Origin: Rhizophagus irregularis
Lineage: Eukaryota > Glomeromycota > Glomeromycetes > Glomerales > Glomeraceae
NCBI RefSeq assembly: GCF_026210795.1
Contig: NC_089439.1
Coordinates: 62,001 to 126,000, forward strand
Reading direction: 5' to 3'
Length of the DNA: 64,000 nucleotides
The notes below the pieces were generated by a model. The model did no database searches. It had not been told where the DNA came from and saw nothing but the letters and a program-made list of their open reading frames with translations. Position numbers and translations under genes: made by a program. This document shows, one piece after another, positions 1-9,686 of this stretch (positions are counted from its first letter, which is position 1; every line of letters starts with the position of its first letter).

Positions 1-114
1 AAAATAAAGTAAATAAAATCCAAATTTTATACATTATTATGTAGAATTTGTGAAAAAACTAATTTAACAGTATTTTTTTATGTGATAATATTGGACAAGT
101 GATCGGCAAAATGA

Positions 115-753
115 TCAGCAATATCGTGATAATATGGGGATGTCTGCCCTGTTATATAGCCCCCGAACTTCTTTTCTCAATTCTTGTTCCAACTCAGATG
201 ATTCTTGATAATCCCAAAAACATCCGCCAGTATGTAAAAGTTGCGTAGGAGACTGTCCTAAATCTAAAGGAATGTTATTAAAATCAAGCCTTGGTCTTTT
301 ATATAGGTAATCTAAAAATATAGAAACAAGCTAGTTAATAAAAAAAGATCACAAATTTCTTATTCGAGAGGTAAAACGTTGGGAGACACTTACCAGTGGA
401 AGTAGAAAAGACTACGATAATATAAATGTTCTTGTCAGGGCGATGATTAACATCAAAATAGTTAGTAATAAAATTCACCTCATCCATCTTCTTTCATTCG
501 TTATGTGCTCTGTAGTATAAACACCTTCAAGCTTGTCTTTACTGACATTAACCTGCCAAAGGTTCAAATCATCAGGATCACTAATACCATTAAGTTTACT
601 TTCTTTTTTCTTAGAAAAGATATACCGCTTGAGGTTTGAAATTCTAAACTCGCTAATATCATATTGTATATCATCTAAGATGACTATCTTGCCAAGAGTA
701 ATCGGAAACGTAGTAGTGTCGCCTAGAATAATACAGTTTAACGAAAAAACCAT
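115..753 (-). pseudogene. Crinkler (CRN) header protein, frameshifted
   Basis: Crinkler-type effector header. It begins MVFSLNCIILGD at 753, the usual CRN start with a hydrophobic-Cys patch. Exon 1 runs 753-394 and ends in an STSTG motif at a GTAAGT donor. Exon 2 runs 311-115, starts after TTTTTAG and ends in TGA at 117-115. Near 480-490 the frame is broken: the first frame stops at 475, while the following bases read in another frame continue the homology with the paralog at 20458. With the break ignored the product would be about 185 residues, a header with no effector domain. CRN proteins were defined in oomycetes as host-targeted effectors and occur in Rhizophagus; whether this copy makes protein is unknown. 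The frameshift could be decay or a sequence error. Confidence 0.72.
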
Positions 754-1075
754 TTTGGTGATATTTCTTTTTAAAAGTGATATTGTTAGTTTAGAATGAA
801 AAAAAGTTTGAGAAATACATTCATTCTATTTAATAATACCTAAAAAAGAAAATGAAAAGTTGAGAAAGCTTAAGAAAGTTTGAAGGTGTATATATACTTT
901 TTTGAATACATCGTGACTAATAATAAATAGACTCCAATAAACTCTTGATTGATGACATATAGCAAAAAAAAAAAGTAATTTATCAATGTGAAAAAACGGT
1001 TTTATCATTCTAATTATTTGATTTTGATTCTCCGATGAATTCTCAGGGTATTTATTTAAAAAAAGTTTAACTAAT
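754..1075 (-). promoter_or_regulatory. Upstream region shared with the second Crinkler gene
   Basis: DNA 5' of this Crinkler matches DNA 5' of the paralog at 20459-20725. Shared blocks in the same order include GTTTGAGAAA, ATACATCGTGACT, AAAAAGTAATTTATCA, GGTTTTATCATT and TTCTCAGGGTATTTATT. The similarity shows that the duplication carried the promoter as well as the coding part. No specific factor site is claimed. Confidence 0.6.
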
Positions 1076-2200
1076 TTTTAGGGGGAATCTTACCACACTA
1101 CCCTGTCACAATATAAATAGTACTTTAAACGTAGTAGTACAGGTGAAGTGACAAATAGAGATCAGGCTAGTAAAAAAAACTGTCCCTAATAAAAAACGTA
1201 AACATGTCAGCATGTGACTATGTGACAAAATCATTGTTAAAATTCCTCATTTTTAGGTCATACAACGGTACAAGTGGCTGTATTTGAATAAATTAATAAA
1301 GCGCAGTAATGCTCTAATGATGTAATGATTTACTTTACTCTGGCCGTCTTAAAAAAAAACCAGCCTATCGTAGTTTGAAGTGTTGACGAAAAAATTATTG
1401 AAGTCCGGATGAGATTAAGGTATGAATAAAATATATTTTTTCGTGTGGCTGTGCAAACGACTCAGAGCTTGTACTATTTTTTTGCTCAGAAAATTCTTTG
1501 AAGTGTTAGCTTGTTATTGGGTGGCGAGGCCCTTATTAGATGGAGAAACCTCTTTTTCCAAAACGCTTAAATAATTAAATCACTATTTTTGCCTGGCTTC
1601 CTCAGTGAATAACTCTGATAATTCGTGCTTCCTATCTTCTCTTCTTTCGTTGACAATTTTACTATCATAAACTTTCGGTAAGTTTTATTAATGCCAATTT
1701 TGTTAATTTATTTCTTACTCTTCCATACATAACTGACGACCATTTTATTCTATCCAGAATATCGACGTTGGGACAAATAAAATCGGATTAGAGTTAATGG
1801 ATATTGTATTAGTATTTAGATTTAGATGAACAAAACACCAGCAATCTTGTAATCTATTTTTTACATCGATAAATCAGTAATTCCGATGAGGATATTATCT
1901 CGTTTTTTATCTATGCTAACAAACTAATCATCTCATATAAAAAAATTATCATTGAATATGCAATTCATTGATTCATTGAGAGAATTACAGTGGCAAGCAG
2001 GAGAAATTTCACATGACTTCAGTCACGTGTAGTGACTTGTAAAATTTGCAGATCATGTTGCAATATACTTAATCCAATGCTGAAATAAATATTCTTTCTT
2101 TACACAACTTTTTATATAAGACTTTTTAAGAAAAAATAACTCTGAAATAAAAGATTTTATTGAAAAATAATAGTAAAAAATAAATTCATGATTATGGATC
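1076..2200. other. Gene-free stretch
   Basis: AT-rich DNA with only short open frames and no recognisable protein, RNA gene or clean repeat. The 3' edge (about 2290-2405) is a low-complexity tract built from ATTCGATATATTTTCG-like words. Confidence 0.5.
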
Positions 2201-2289
2201 AAAGAAGTGCAGTATTTGAGTGAAATTTTTCATCTGAACGCAAATACCGAAGCATTTTTTACAAATAGACAAAAAAATCTTTCGAAAAA

Positions 2290-2410
2290 TTACCGGTATA
2301 TTTTCGATATATTTTCGATATTCGTTCGATTTCTGTTCGGTATTATCGATATATTTTCAGTAGATTCGGTTCATTCGATGTATTCGGAGTATTCGATATA
2401 TTCGGTCTAA
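2290..2410. repeat. Low-complexity TTCGATAT/ATTCGG tract
   Basis: Irregular repetition of TTCGATAT, ATTCGGT and TTCGATGT words over about 120 bp. An open plus frame across it gives a Ser/Tyr-rich peptide, which is a by-product of the repeat. Confidence 0.6.
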
Positions 2411-2481
2411 AAAATTTGCCAAGTAAAAAATTTTCAATTGTATGTTTTTTAATATACTAGCAACTAAGCCGAAAAAAGGCT

Positions 2482-3293
2482 ATGACCAATGTGTATACCT
2501 TGAAAGATATTAATAATAAAGGTCATCGGCTTGGTAATGCGTATGAGCAAGAGCTCAAAAAAAATTGTATACCACTCTTAGTTCTAAAGCCGAAATTAAT
2601 GATCTTTGTGAAAAGTTGTTGGCTAAAAATTCAGAGTATTCAAGGCGGGAAAAGGGGTTTCATCAAATCCATGCTGATGTTGAAAATAAGATTAGCCAGT
2701 TAAATGCGTCCACTACTGAAATTAGATCTGAATTTATTTCTGAATGGAGGTCCCGTATTGAACTTGAAGTCGAAGTCAAATCACTCAAATCAAATATTAA
2801 AACGCTAAAGAGAGAGGCAACTTTAGCCCAGAAAGCTTCGTCCGCTGACAAGGTCCAGATTCTTTCTCTTGAAACTAAAATACGTGAATTGGAAGGTAAG
2901 TTGGAGAACATAGATCTAGAGCGCACATATCATGATTTGGTTACATTGCGAAACTTAATTTTTTATTTTTTTTTATTGTAAGAAATGTTAACTAACGTTT
3001 CTTTTTTTCTTTTTGTAGATTCCGGACGTTTGGATAATGGAAATCGAAATGAACCGGTGAGTTTCGCAATATTGCGAATCTTATTTTTTTAATTATTATT
3101 TTTTTTTTTAAAGAAACGATACTAACATACGTTTCTTTTACTTTTTGTAGGAACGCCAGACGTTTGATGATGGAGTTCGAAATGAACCGGTGAGTTTCGC
3201 AACATTGTGTTGCGAAACTTAATAGTTAATTATTTTTTTTAAGAAACGTTAACTGACGTTTCTTTTCTTCCTTCTTGTAGGAATGCCGGATGA
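2482..3293 (+). CDS. Coiled-coil protein, possible frameshift, then mini-exons
   Basis: Not assigned to a family. From ATG at 2482 the frame reads MTNVYTLKDINNKGHRLG and then breaks at a run of eight A (about 2557-2564). One more A would join it to the next frame, which continues to about 2939. That part is a strongly predicted coiled coil, with heptad-like runs such as RIELEVEVKSLKSNIKTLK and ILSLETKIRELEGKLENI. It is followed by three similar introns (2940-3018, 3057-3150, 3190-3280) around two duplicated mini-exons of 38 and 39 nt. In one reading the protein stops at 3293. The first donor (GTTACA) is weak. The A-run break may be a homopolymer error rather than real damage. The last residues are uncertain because two phases are possible. 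Confidence 0.45.
2940..3280 (+). repeat. Three homologous introns with internal hairpins (family A)
   Basis: Introns 2940-3018, 3057-3150 and 3190-3280 share a 5' inverted repeat (TTTCGCAACA..TGTTGCGAAA in the best copy) and a 3' inverted repeat (AAGAAACG..CGTTTCTT). The loop of the 3' hairpin holds a branch-point-like TACTAAC or TAACTGAC. The exons between them (3019-3056, 3151-3189) are also duplicated and share CGAAATGAACCG before the donor, so this is tandem exon+intron duplication or repeated intron insertion. Confidence 0.7.
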
Positions 3294-3394
3294 AATTACG
3301 ACCCGGACTTTGGTGAAAGGTAATAAGGGAAAGGGAATTAGGGGAATTTTTCATTTTTTTTGTTTATCTAATTTATTAAATTTTTGTTTCTTTT

Positions 3395-3640
3395 TCATTT
3401 TACTTTAAGGGAAAGGATAAAACGAAAAGGAAAGGGTAAAACGTAAAGGAATGGATGAAATGAAAGGGGAAAAGGGTAAAACGAAAAGGAAAGAGTAAAC
3501 ACAAGGGGAAGAGGAAATGAAAATAAAAGGAAAAAACGAAAAGGGAAAAGGAAAAACGAAAGGGGAAGATGAAAATGAACGGGGAAGGTGAAAACGAATG
3601 GGAGAAACGAAAGGGAACAGTGAAAACGAAAGGAACATTT
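3395..3640 (+). repeat. Purine-rich GGGAAARG/ACGAAA tract
   Basis: About 250 bp of nearly pure G and A on the plus strand, built from degenerate GGAAAAGGGTAAAACGAAA words. Open frames on both strands here, Lys/Gly-rich on plus and Phe/Pro/Ser-rich on minus, are composition artefacts. It separates intron family A from family B. Confidence 0.7.
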
Positions 3641-3645
3641 CGAAG

Positions 3646-3970
3646 GTATACTTCGAAATATTTGTTTTTTATTTTGATTTTTTTCAACGAAACGTATATT
3701 AATGTTTTGTTTTTTTTATATTTTTTAGGTTTGGCGGCTCATTGGACAAACCGGAATTCAATATTTCGAAGGTATACTTTGAAATATTTTTTTTATTTGA
3801 TTTTTTTTAACGAAACGTATATTAATATTTCGTTTTTTTATTTTTTAGGTTCAACGGTCTTTGAACGTATGGAATTTAACATTTCGAAGGTATATACTTC
3901 GAAATGTTTCTTTATTTTGATTTTTTTCAACGAAACGTTTATTAACGCTTCATTTTTTTCTTTTTTTTAG
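3646..3970 (+). repeat. Three homologous introns with hairpins at the splice site (family B)
   Basis: Intron-like units 3646-3728, 3772-3848 and 3890-3970 each begin GTATA and end TTTTTAG. The upstream exon ends TTTCGAAG and the intron starts GTATACTTCGAAA, so an inverted repeat spans the 5' splice site. A second inverted repeat (ACGAAACGT..ACGCTTCAT in the third copy) surrounds an ATTAAT/ATTAAC branch-like site. The intervening exons (3729-3771, 3849-3889) differ in sequence except for the last bases before each donor. This fits intron insertion better than simple tandem duplication. The host ORF could not be defined. Confidence 0.65.
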
Positions 3971-4129
3971 GTTTACACTGGCTTCTACTTTGGCACTGGA
4001 CATTTGATACATGAATGAATTAGAGGTGCAGATTATCCATAGATTATCGTTAAATAATAATAATTGTACATTTATTAATAAATAAAATTATAATAAATTA
4101 TGTGAAATTATTAAAACAGTGTTTTAAAT

Positions 4130-4350
4130 TGTCATGGAGTTTACACTAAATTGTTTAAAATTATTACTAAATTTCACTCAATTGTCCAAAATTTCACTAA
4201 ATTGTCTCTGAAAATGTTGCATTTATACCGTTTACACTCAATTGTCCAAAATCAGTAAAACATTTTCACTCAATTGTCCGAAATTATCCTAAATTTCACT
4301 AAATTATCAAAAGTTTAGCTAACATTTACCGAAAAAATGCAAAATTTACC
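4130..4350. repeat. Degenerate CACT(A/C)AATTGTC repeat
   Basis: Repeated words such as TTTCACTCAATTGTCC and TTTCACTAAATTGTC recur at irregular 20-60 bp spacing. No coding capacity is apparent. Confidence 0.5.
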
Positions 4351-4745
4351 ACAATTTGTATTACGTTTGCACAACATTGCTGAAAAATTCACCTAAATTT
4401 TTAACAATTTATATAACATTACTAAAAATACACTACAATTTACCACAATTTGCATTACTTTTGCATAAAATTACTAAAAATTCACTATAATTTACCACAA
4501 TTTGCATTACGTTTGCATAACATTACTAAAAATTTAACTAAATTCACCACAATTTGCACTTCGTTTACATAACATTACTAAAAATTTAATTAAATTCACC
4601 ACAATTTGCACTTCGTTTACATAATATTACTAAAAATTTAACTAAATTCACCACAATTTGCATTACGTTTGCATAAAATTACTAAAAATTTAACTAAATT
4701 CACCACAATTTGCACTTCGTTTGCATATCATTACTAAAGATTTGC
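4350..4745. repeat. About 53-bp tandem repeat, roughly seven copies
   Basis: Unit contains CACCACAATTTGCA, TTCGTTTGCATAACATTAC and TAAAAATTTAACTAAATT. Copies lie near 4345, 4445, 4495, 4548, 4600, 4652 and 4704, with the outer ones more degenerate. It directly abuts the 3' side of the DNA polymerase relic. Confidence 0.7.
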
Positions 4746-4883
4746 CTAAAATTTCCCACAATTTAATGATAATTTACTGAAAAATTTCTCAACATTTGAA
4801 TTAGGAATTCTGTAGGAATTCCGCCATTTTAACAAAATTTGCCAAATTGTAAGACCTCCATTATCCCAAAATTGTAACACAAT

Positions 4884-7800
4884 TTACCCCAATTTACCGG
4901 GATAATTCTCAATTTGCCAGAAAAATTCCAGGCAAATTTTGCGACAATGACATCTGTTCGACCTGTGAAAGCGTTCGCCGGGATCAGGAATCCTCTCATT
5001 TCTCTCTTTTATACGTTTCATAAAGCGATTATTGCAGAGATTATTTTTCTTAGGCTTCCATGTACCCATTACGATAAATTCATTGAAATCCCATTCCTTG
5101 TTCTGGGCTTCTCTAAGAGTATCTTCAACAATATTGTGAATTGAACGTGTATTATTAATATCCATAGCCTCTCTCATAATCTTCTCTCCGATGAATTTGA
5201 GAAGCTGGAATTTACCTTGCTTTACAGTATCAATTTCTTTCTTAAAGAGATCATCTGGTCTAAAGTTTACTTCATCTTCATGCCCAATTCCAAAGTACTT
5301 TTTTTTGCCAGTAAAGCAGACAGGAAATAATACCTTTTCGTAAGCCATCTTAAGATAAGATGTGCTGGTTTTTATCCTAAGATAGGCATTATTCTGATCG
5401 CGCAACTTTTTTATTACATCCATAGTAATTTTGACCATTTCGGTCCAGTACGCTTCTTTAGAAAGTTCGCCTCTGGAAAAGGCTTCATCGCATTTTTCAA
5501 AATACTTATCTGAACATGTAAGATACAAAGAATCAGTATCCCCGTATTTGATTCTAAAGCCTTTCTTTTCCACATATTCTGCAACGAGTTTGATAATGTA
5601 TTTACCAGCGGAAGTGGTTCCTCCGGCCAATGCATGGAGAAAGATTGAAGATAATGGGTTTCTGGCCTCTCCATAAAAGGTATTCATAAATAGCTTTATA
5701 GCTTTCTGCTTTGAATCCAAGCAGTCATGTTCGAAGCAAAGAGTTTTATATTCTAAATCTAACTTCTCAGGGATTCTTTTACCCTTTTCTTTCAACGAAC
5801 TTATTATCTTTCCAAGTTGAATCTTCTTCTTTCCTAATGAGGCAAGTTGCGCTTTAAGTTCTAGTCTCATCGCAGATAATTCCTCTAATACGGTCGGGTA
5901 TAAACTTTTCTTCTCAGATCGATTATCATGTCTTATGCACTAAGCTTGAATAGTGCGCTTATTGAATGGAAAGCTAATCTCGTGTAAAGTGTTTCCATTC
6001 TTTTTTATTTATAATGACAGCCTTCTCTGGATTAAATATAAATTTTTCTGGAGAGAGATTATAGGCCATAATAAGGCTTGGATATAAAGATGTAAAATCC
6101 AAACCCGTTACTGGCCTTTTCGTCTCGATACCTTTTTTAGGTGGAAAAACATATGCACCGGAATACTTACCCTTTTCCACCTTTTTAGAAATCCTTACAT
6201 TAAATAGCATATCACGTTTAAAAGCATAAGAGCCTAGAAGGTTTCGTACCTTCATTCCATTTGCGCGATAGTGTGTGTCGAATAAAGATACATAAGCTAT
6301 AGAAGCGACTTCTCTGTATTCATTTATTTGACTTAGCTTTACCAAAAGCTCCTGGCAACGCAGTGCATCTATAATACAGTAATATGCTACTTCCCGCATT
6401 TTTCTTGCAGTTGATGGGGACGGGTCCCTTTTCGCCTCTGAATAGGTTTTCCACATTTTATCGTATGGCATGTCAGCTTTAGCGTCAAGACTGCATTTTT
6501 GTAAGAAGAATTTAAGTGAGCCTTCCTTTTCGACTTCAGAACGGGAATAACGCTTTTTGAGACAAACTCTAACGTCAATTGGTACACATCCTGGCAGTTT
6601 AAGGAAGCTGGAAAAGAAATTATCTTCCGCAGAAATTTTGATTTTAATCGGACCGCCCAGAAATTCTTTGACTTCCGTATCCTCCTCTCCATTCTCAAGA
6701 ATGTGGAGAGTATTTTCACTATCTGTGTTTTCATTATTCTTTTTCTTTCCTTTCTTTTTAAAAGTATTTTCAGATTTCGCTCCTATTTTTCCATGATAAT
6801 TCCACTTTATTATTTCTTCAGACAATTTAAAGCTTCCTGTCATTCGCTCCCACATCCATTCAAAAATGTTGAGATGATAGGCTCTTTCCATAATGAAACG
6901 CCAATCGTAGTCTGAATCGTTAAACCCAACTTGGATGTCAGGGGCAAATGCTCGCCAGCAGAGAGCAAATGTCTTTAGCAGATTTTCTTGGTTTCCACAT
7001 ACGATTGTGATCCAGCGTGGATCTGGTTCTGTCTCAACGTCAACAAGACATATTTGCTTTAGCGGTTTTGAATCATCTTTCCAATGCAGTGTCATGCAAA
7101 TCATAAAGACATTTTGTTTCAAATTAAGGACTTCGGCAAATTCACTTAACTCTTGTGATTGCGTTTCTATATCCCATGTGAGGACAAGAGTACGATCCCG
7201 TAAGAGAGCTGAAATAGGGAATTGGTCACTTATTGTTGTGAAATCCTCTAGCGGACAGTAATCTTCTATAGATACATAGAATTCATGTGAATAGAGCGGG
7301 CTGATCCGCTTGCCTTTCTTGCATATATATTTGTTTAATGTAGACCACCCAGAGAGTTGGATTCCATTTTCTCGAGCCACCTTTCGGTGGAATGAGTATA
7401 AATCATCTGAAGCGGTTTCAAAATTATTATCTTGGACAGCTATAATGGCTTTCTTTCTCTCCCCAGTGCTATTCGTATAAATTCGTAAATATGGCTTTTT
7501 TTCTACATAGTATCCGCGGAAAGGGAATGCTTTAATATGCTCCGTCTTAAATGATTTCACAATGCCAGAGAGAATTTCGCTCACTTTTTCTTCACATTCA
7601 TCTGGAGTCTCTCCGTCTGGTACGAGAATGTCAAAGAAAACCTGAATTCCTATAAGAGTTACCAGTACCTTTTGACCATTAATAAGGCGACCATAAAGAT
7701 GCAATACATAGCGGTACATTCCTTTTATCTTTTCTGTTGACCTTTCACTATCAATAGCCATGAATGGAATTTTTTGGCAACTGGATAGAGCATCGTCAAA

Positions 7801-7974
7801 GATTACAGTTAATCCATCATCATTTTCTGCAACTATATCATTCAGAGTTAGGATGCCCGACAAGTATTTTTCACCAGGATAGCGAATTACCTGGCCTTCT
7901 GTTTTATTTTTTTCAGCCTTTGGGTGAAAAAGGGTGGGAACGTCGAGAAACTCTGAAAGCTTGGATTGGCTCAT
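4884..7974 (-). pseudogene. Family-B DNA polymerase, giant-virus type, disrupted
   Basis: Replicative family-B DNA polymerase related to those of Nucleocytoviricota. The N-terminal open part (7974-5974, 666 residues) has the 3'-5' exonuclease motifs: DIE in TWDIET (about residue 270), FNDSDYD (about 350) and YCIID (about 545). It also has polymerase motif A, DFTSLYPSLI. The second part (from 5870) has motif B (KLFMNTFYGE) and motif C (YGDTDS) with both Asp. Between them the frame shifts near 5985 and hits an in-frame TAG near 5941, although the sequence between still looks like polymerase. After a PGERF motif near 4975 the frame is lost again and no thumb-domain homology follows. No terminal-protein region of the Maverick type was seen. 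It is less A+T-rich than its surroundings, and no intron rescues the breaks. Read as an endogenised viral or virus-like gene, now dead. Confidence 0.82.
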
Positions 7975-8094
7975 AGTAAAAATTTTCGGATATGTTATCT
8001 AGTATATCATTTTGGTATAATACCCCAACAAAAAAGTTTAAAATAAAAATAAATATTATTATAGATATCAAAGTGTTATCCAAGAATAATATTA
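7975..8094. promoter_or_regulatory. Bidirectional intergenic region of the polymerase and Cys/His gene
   Basis: Only 120 bp separate the two divergent start codons. The stretch is very AT-rich (AAAATAAAAATAAATATTAT and similar), as expected for compact viral-style promoters. No defined element is claimed. Confidence 0.35.
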
Positions 8095-8403
8095 ATGGGC
8101 GGTAAATACATTTGCCAGTATCCCTCTAATGAAGGAATAGTTTGTGGGAATGGAAATACGCGACCAGAAGGGTGTAGTATTCACTGGAAAAGACACCAGC
8201 GACCTCTATGCAAACAAGATGGGTGTGTAAGACCGATAGCATCAAAATATGGATATTGTAATTTGCATGTAAATAAGTCCTATTCGAAAGCAAATTATCA
8301 CCGGAAGAAGTTGGCTAAGATGCTTCAGAACGGGCAAACTCCAGAGGCATTGGGGCAGGCTCTCGATAAAATGAAAAAGCCTAATGCTATAAGTTGGCCC
8401 TAA
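8095..8403 (+). CDS. Small protein with two Cys3-His zinc-binding modules
   Basis: Intact 102-residue ORF. It has two consecutive modules: C-x9-C-x9-C-x2-H (residues about 7-30) and C-x4-C-x10-C-x2-H (about 39-58). A basic segment follows (KANYHRKKLAKML). The spacing resembles the repeated short zinc modules known from WRKY19-like proteins, but this is a resemblance, not an assignment. It diverges from the polymerase with 120 bp between starts and has similar, less AT-biased composition, so both may come from one viral insertion. It is intact while the polymerase is broken. Function unknown; nucleic-acid binding is a guess. Confidence 0.6.
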   Translation: MGGKYICQYPSNEGIVCGNGNTRPEGCSIHWKRHQRPLCKQDGCVRPIASKYGYCNLHVNKSYSKANYHRKKLAKMLQNGQTPEALGQALDKMKKPNAISWP

Positions 8404-8426
8404 TGATTTATCAAAAATTTGGCCTC

Positions 8427-8830
8427 ATGAAAAATTTATAGGGACGGCAAAAAAACTTAACAAGGACACTAGAAGTATCTTCTTTTCCAGTTTTAGAACT
8501 CTGGGAAAGCAATTTTACTACTTGTCCCTATGTCCCTATGAGTCCCTATGAATTCTCGAACTCTTTACTTTTTTTTATACCATATATTGATCATATATCA
8601 ATTATATCAACCATATACATGACTATATTTGCCCAATTGGTATACCATAGAAAAATTTCGATTTTTTTTTCCTAGAACTTTTATATTTCATAGGGACTCA
8701 TAGGAACATAGGGACAAGTAATAAAGAACTCAATAAATCAAGCTAAGAAGTCCAAAAATGATATCAAGATTGTCCCTATAAGCGTCCCTATGAATTTTTC
8801 TTATAGGGACGGAGAATTTTCATAGGGATG
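8427..8830. repeat. Inverted repeat with GGGAC/GTCCC arms
   Basis: The left inner arm (about 8516-8552, ACTTGTCCCTATGTCCC, then GAGTCCCTATGAA) is the reverse complement of the right inner arm (about 8688-8725, TTCATAGGGACTCATAGG, then ACATAGGGACAAGT). An outer pair (TATAGGGACGGCA near 8437; GTCCCTATAAGCGTCCC near 8771) and a final CTTATAGGGACGG near 8801 extend it. Probable MITE or foldback element; no target duplication found. Confidence 0.55.
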
Positions 8831-8884
8831 CTCAAAAAAAATAGCATACACACTGTCTTGATCCAGTAAAATTTCTGCCCTACT

Positions 8885-8980
8885 ACACTAGCTCCTTGCC
8901 AGTTTCATGACAGTTCTATGATAGTTCCCTACCAGTTCCACGATAGTTCCATAATACTACCATGACACTATCATGTCACC
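8885..8980. repeat. Short degenerate tandem repeat (CCAGTTCCATGATAGTTC)
   Basis: Four or five variants of an 18-20 bp word, for example CAGTTCTATGATAGTTCC and CAGTTCCACGATAGTTCC. No gene seen here. Confidence 0.5.
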
Positions 8981-9224
8981 AGGATCTTCAAATCATGTGC
9001 TCTAAAGATCAGCCAGAATTATGGTATAATATCAGCCAAAATTAATCGCAGATCTACTGCGCCACCCGTCACCTTTTTTTATACTATTTCAGCATCTAGA
9101 AAGGCAACCAAATATGCGTAAATTCTCAATATAGAACTAGCATCCAAACAAGCACAGAGCGTCAGAATCCTCAACATGGAACCAGGCATTCAAACAAGGA
9201 TAAAAAGCCAATACCAACAATGTA

Positions 9225-9640
9225 GAATTTATTATGTAAACGAATTAGGAGCAAGAAGAAAGCAGTCACCGTTAGATCATGACATCACCATTAAATTAAA
9301 GCATTCCCAACCACCGTTAGACTATGAAATCACCACTATATTATACAGAAAACAGTTGAAACAATATTATAAATGCAAAGAAACTACCCATAAGTAGGTT
9401 ATGAAGTTCCTATCAGATTATGAATAATAGGTTATGAAGTTACCACCAGATCATGAAATTAGATTATGATATCACCATTATATTATGAAGACACTGGCAG
9501 ACTACGAAGATACATTATGAATACACCGGCAGACTATGAAGTTACCATTATATTATGGAAGTTACCGATAGACTATGAAGATACCATTATGTTATAAAGA
9601 CACCAGCAGATTATGAAGTTACCTTCATAACCTGCTAAGT
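9225..9640. repeat. TTATGAAGTTACC/GACTATGAAG minisatellite
   Basis: Degenerate repeats of about 27 bp made of ATTATGAAG, ACCATTATATTATGAAG and CACCGGCAGACTATGAAG words. The open plus frame at 9176-9397 runs into this array and is not considered a gene. Confidence 0.6.
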
Positions 9641-9686
9641 CGCATGTAACTTCATAATATAATTATATTATGAAGTTACATGCGAC
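9639..9686. repeat. Perfect 48-bp palindrome
   Basis: Two 24-bp arms without a spacer; the left arm begins GTCGCATGTAACTTCATA and the right arm is its exact reverse complement. It sits where the ATGAAG minisatellite meets the retroelement protease fragment. Confidence 0.85.

Noticed and set aside
3400-3690. Phe/Pro/Ser-rich and Lys/Gly-rich ORFs on both strands
   Set aside because: They come from the purine-rich tract and change with its phase; composition artefact.
5860-6030. An intron to explain the break in the polymerase
   Set aside because: The only candidate donor is poor (GTCATT), and the removed stretch looks like conserved polymerase sequence, so a frameshift plus stop is simpler.
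4884-7974. Maverick/Polinton protein-primed polymerase
   Set aside because: The exonuclease and palm motifs and the PGERF region resemble RNA-primed viral polymerases; no integrase, packaging ATPase or capsid ORFs lie nearby.
9176-9397. 73-residue plus ORF
   Set aside because: Second half is the ATGAAG minisatellite; no recognisable domain.
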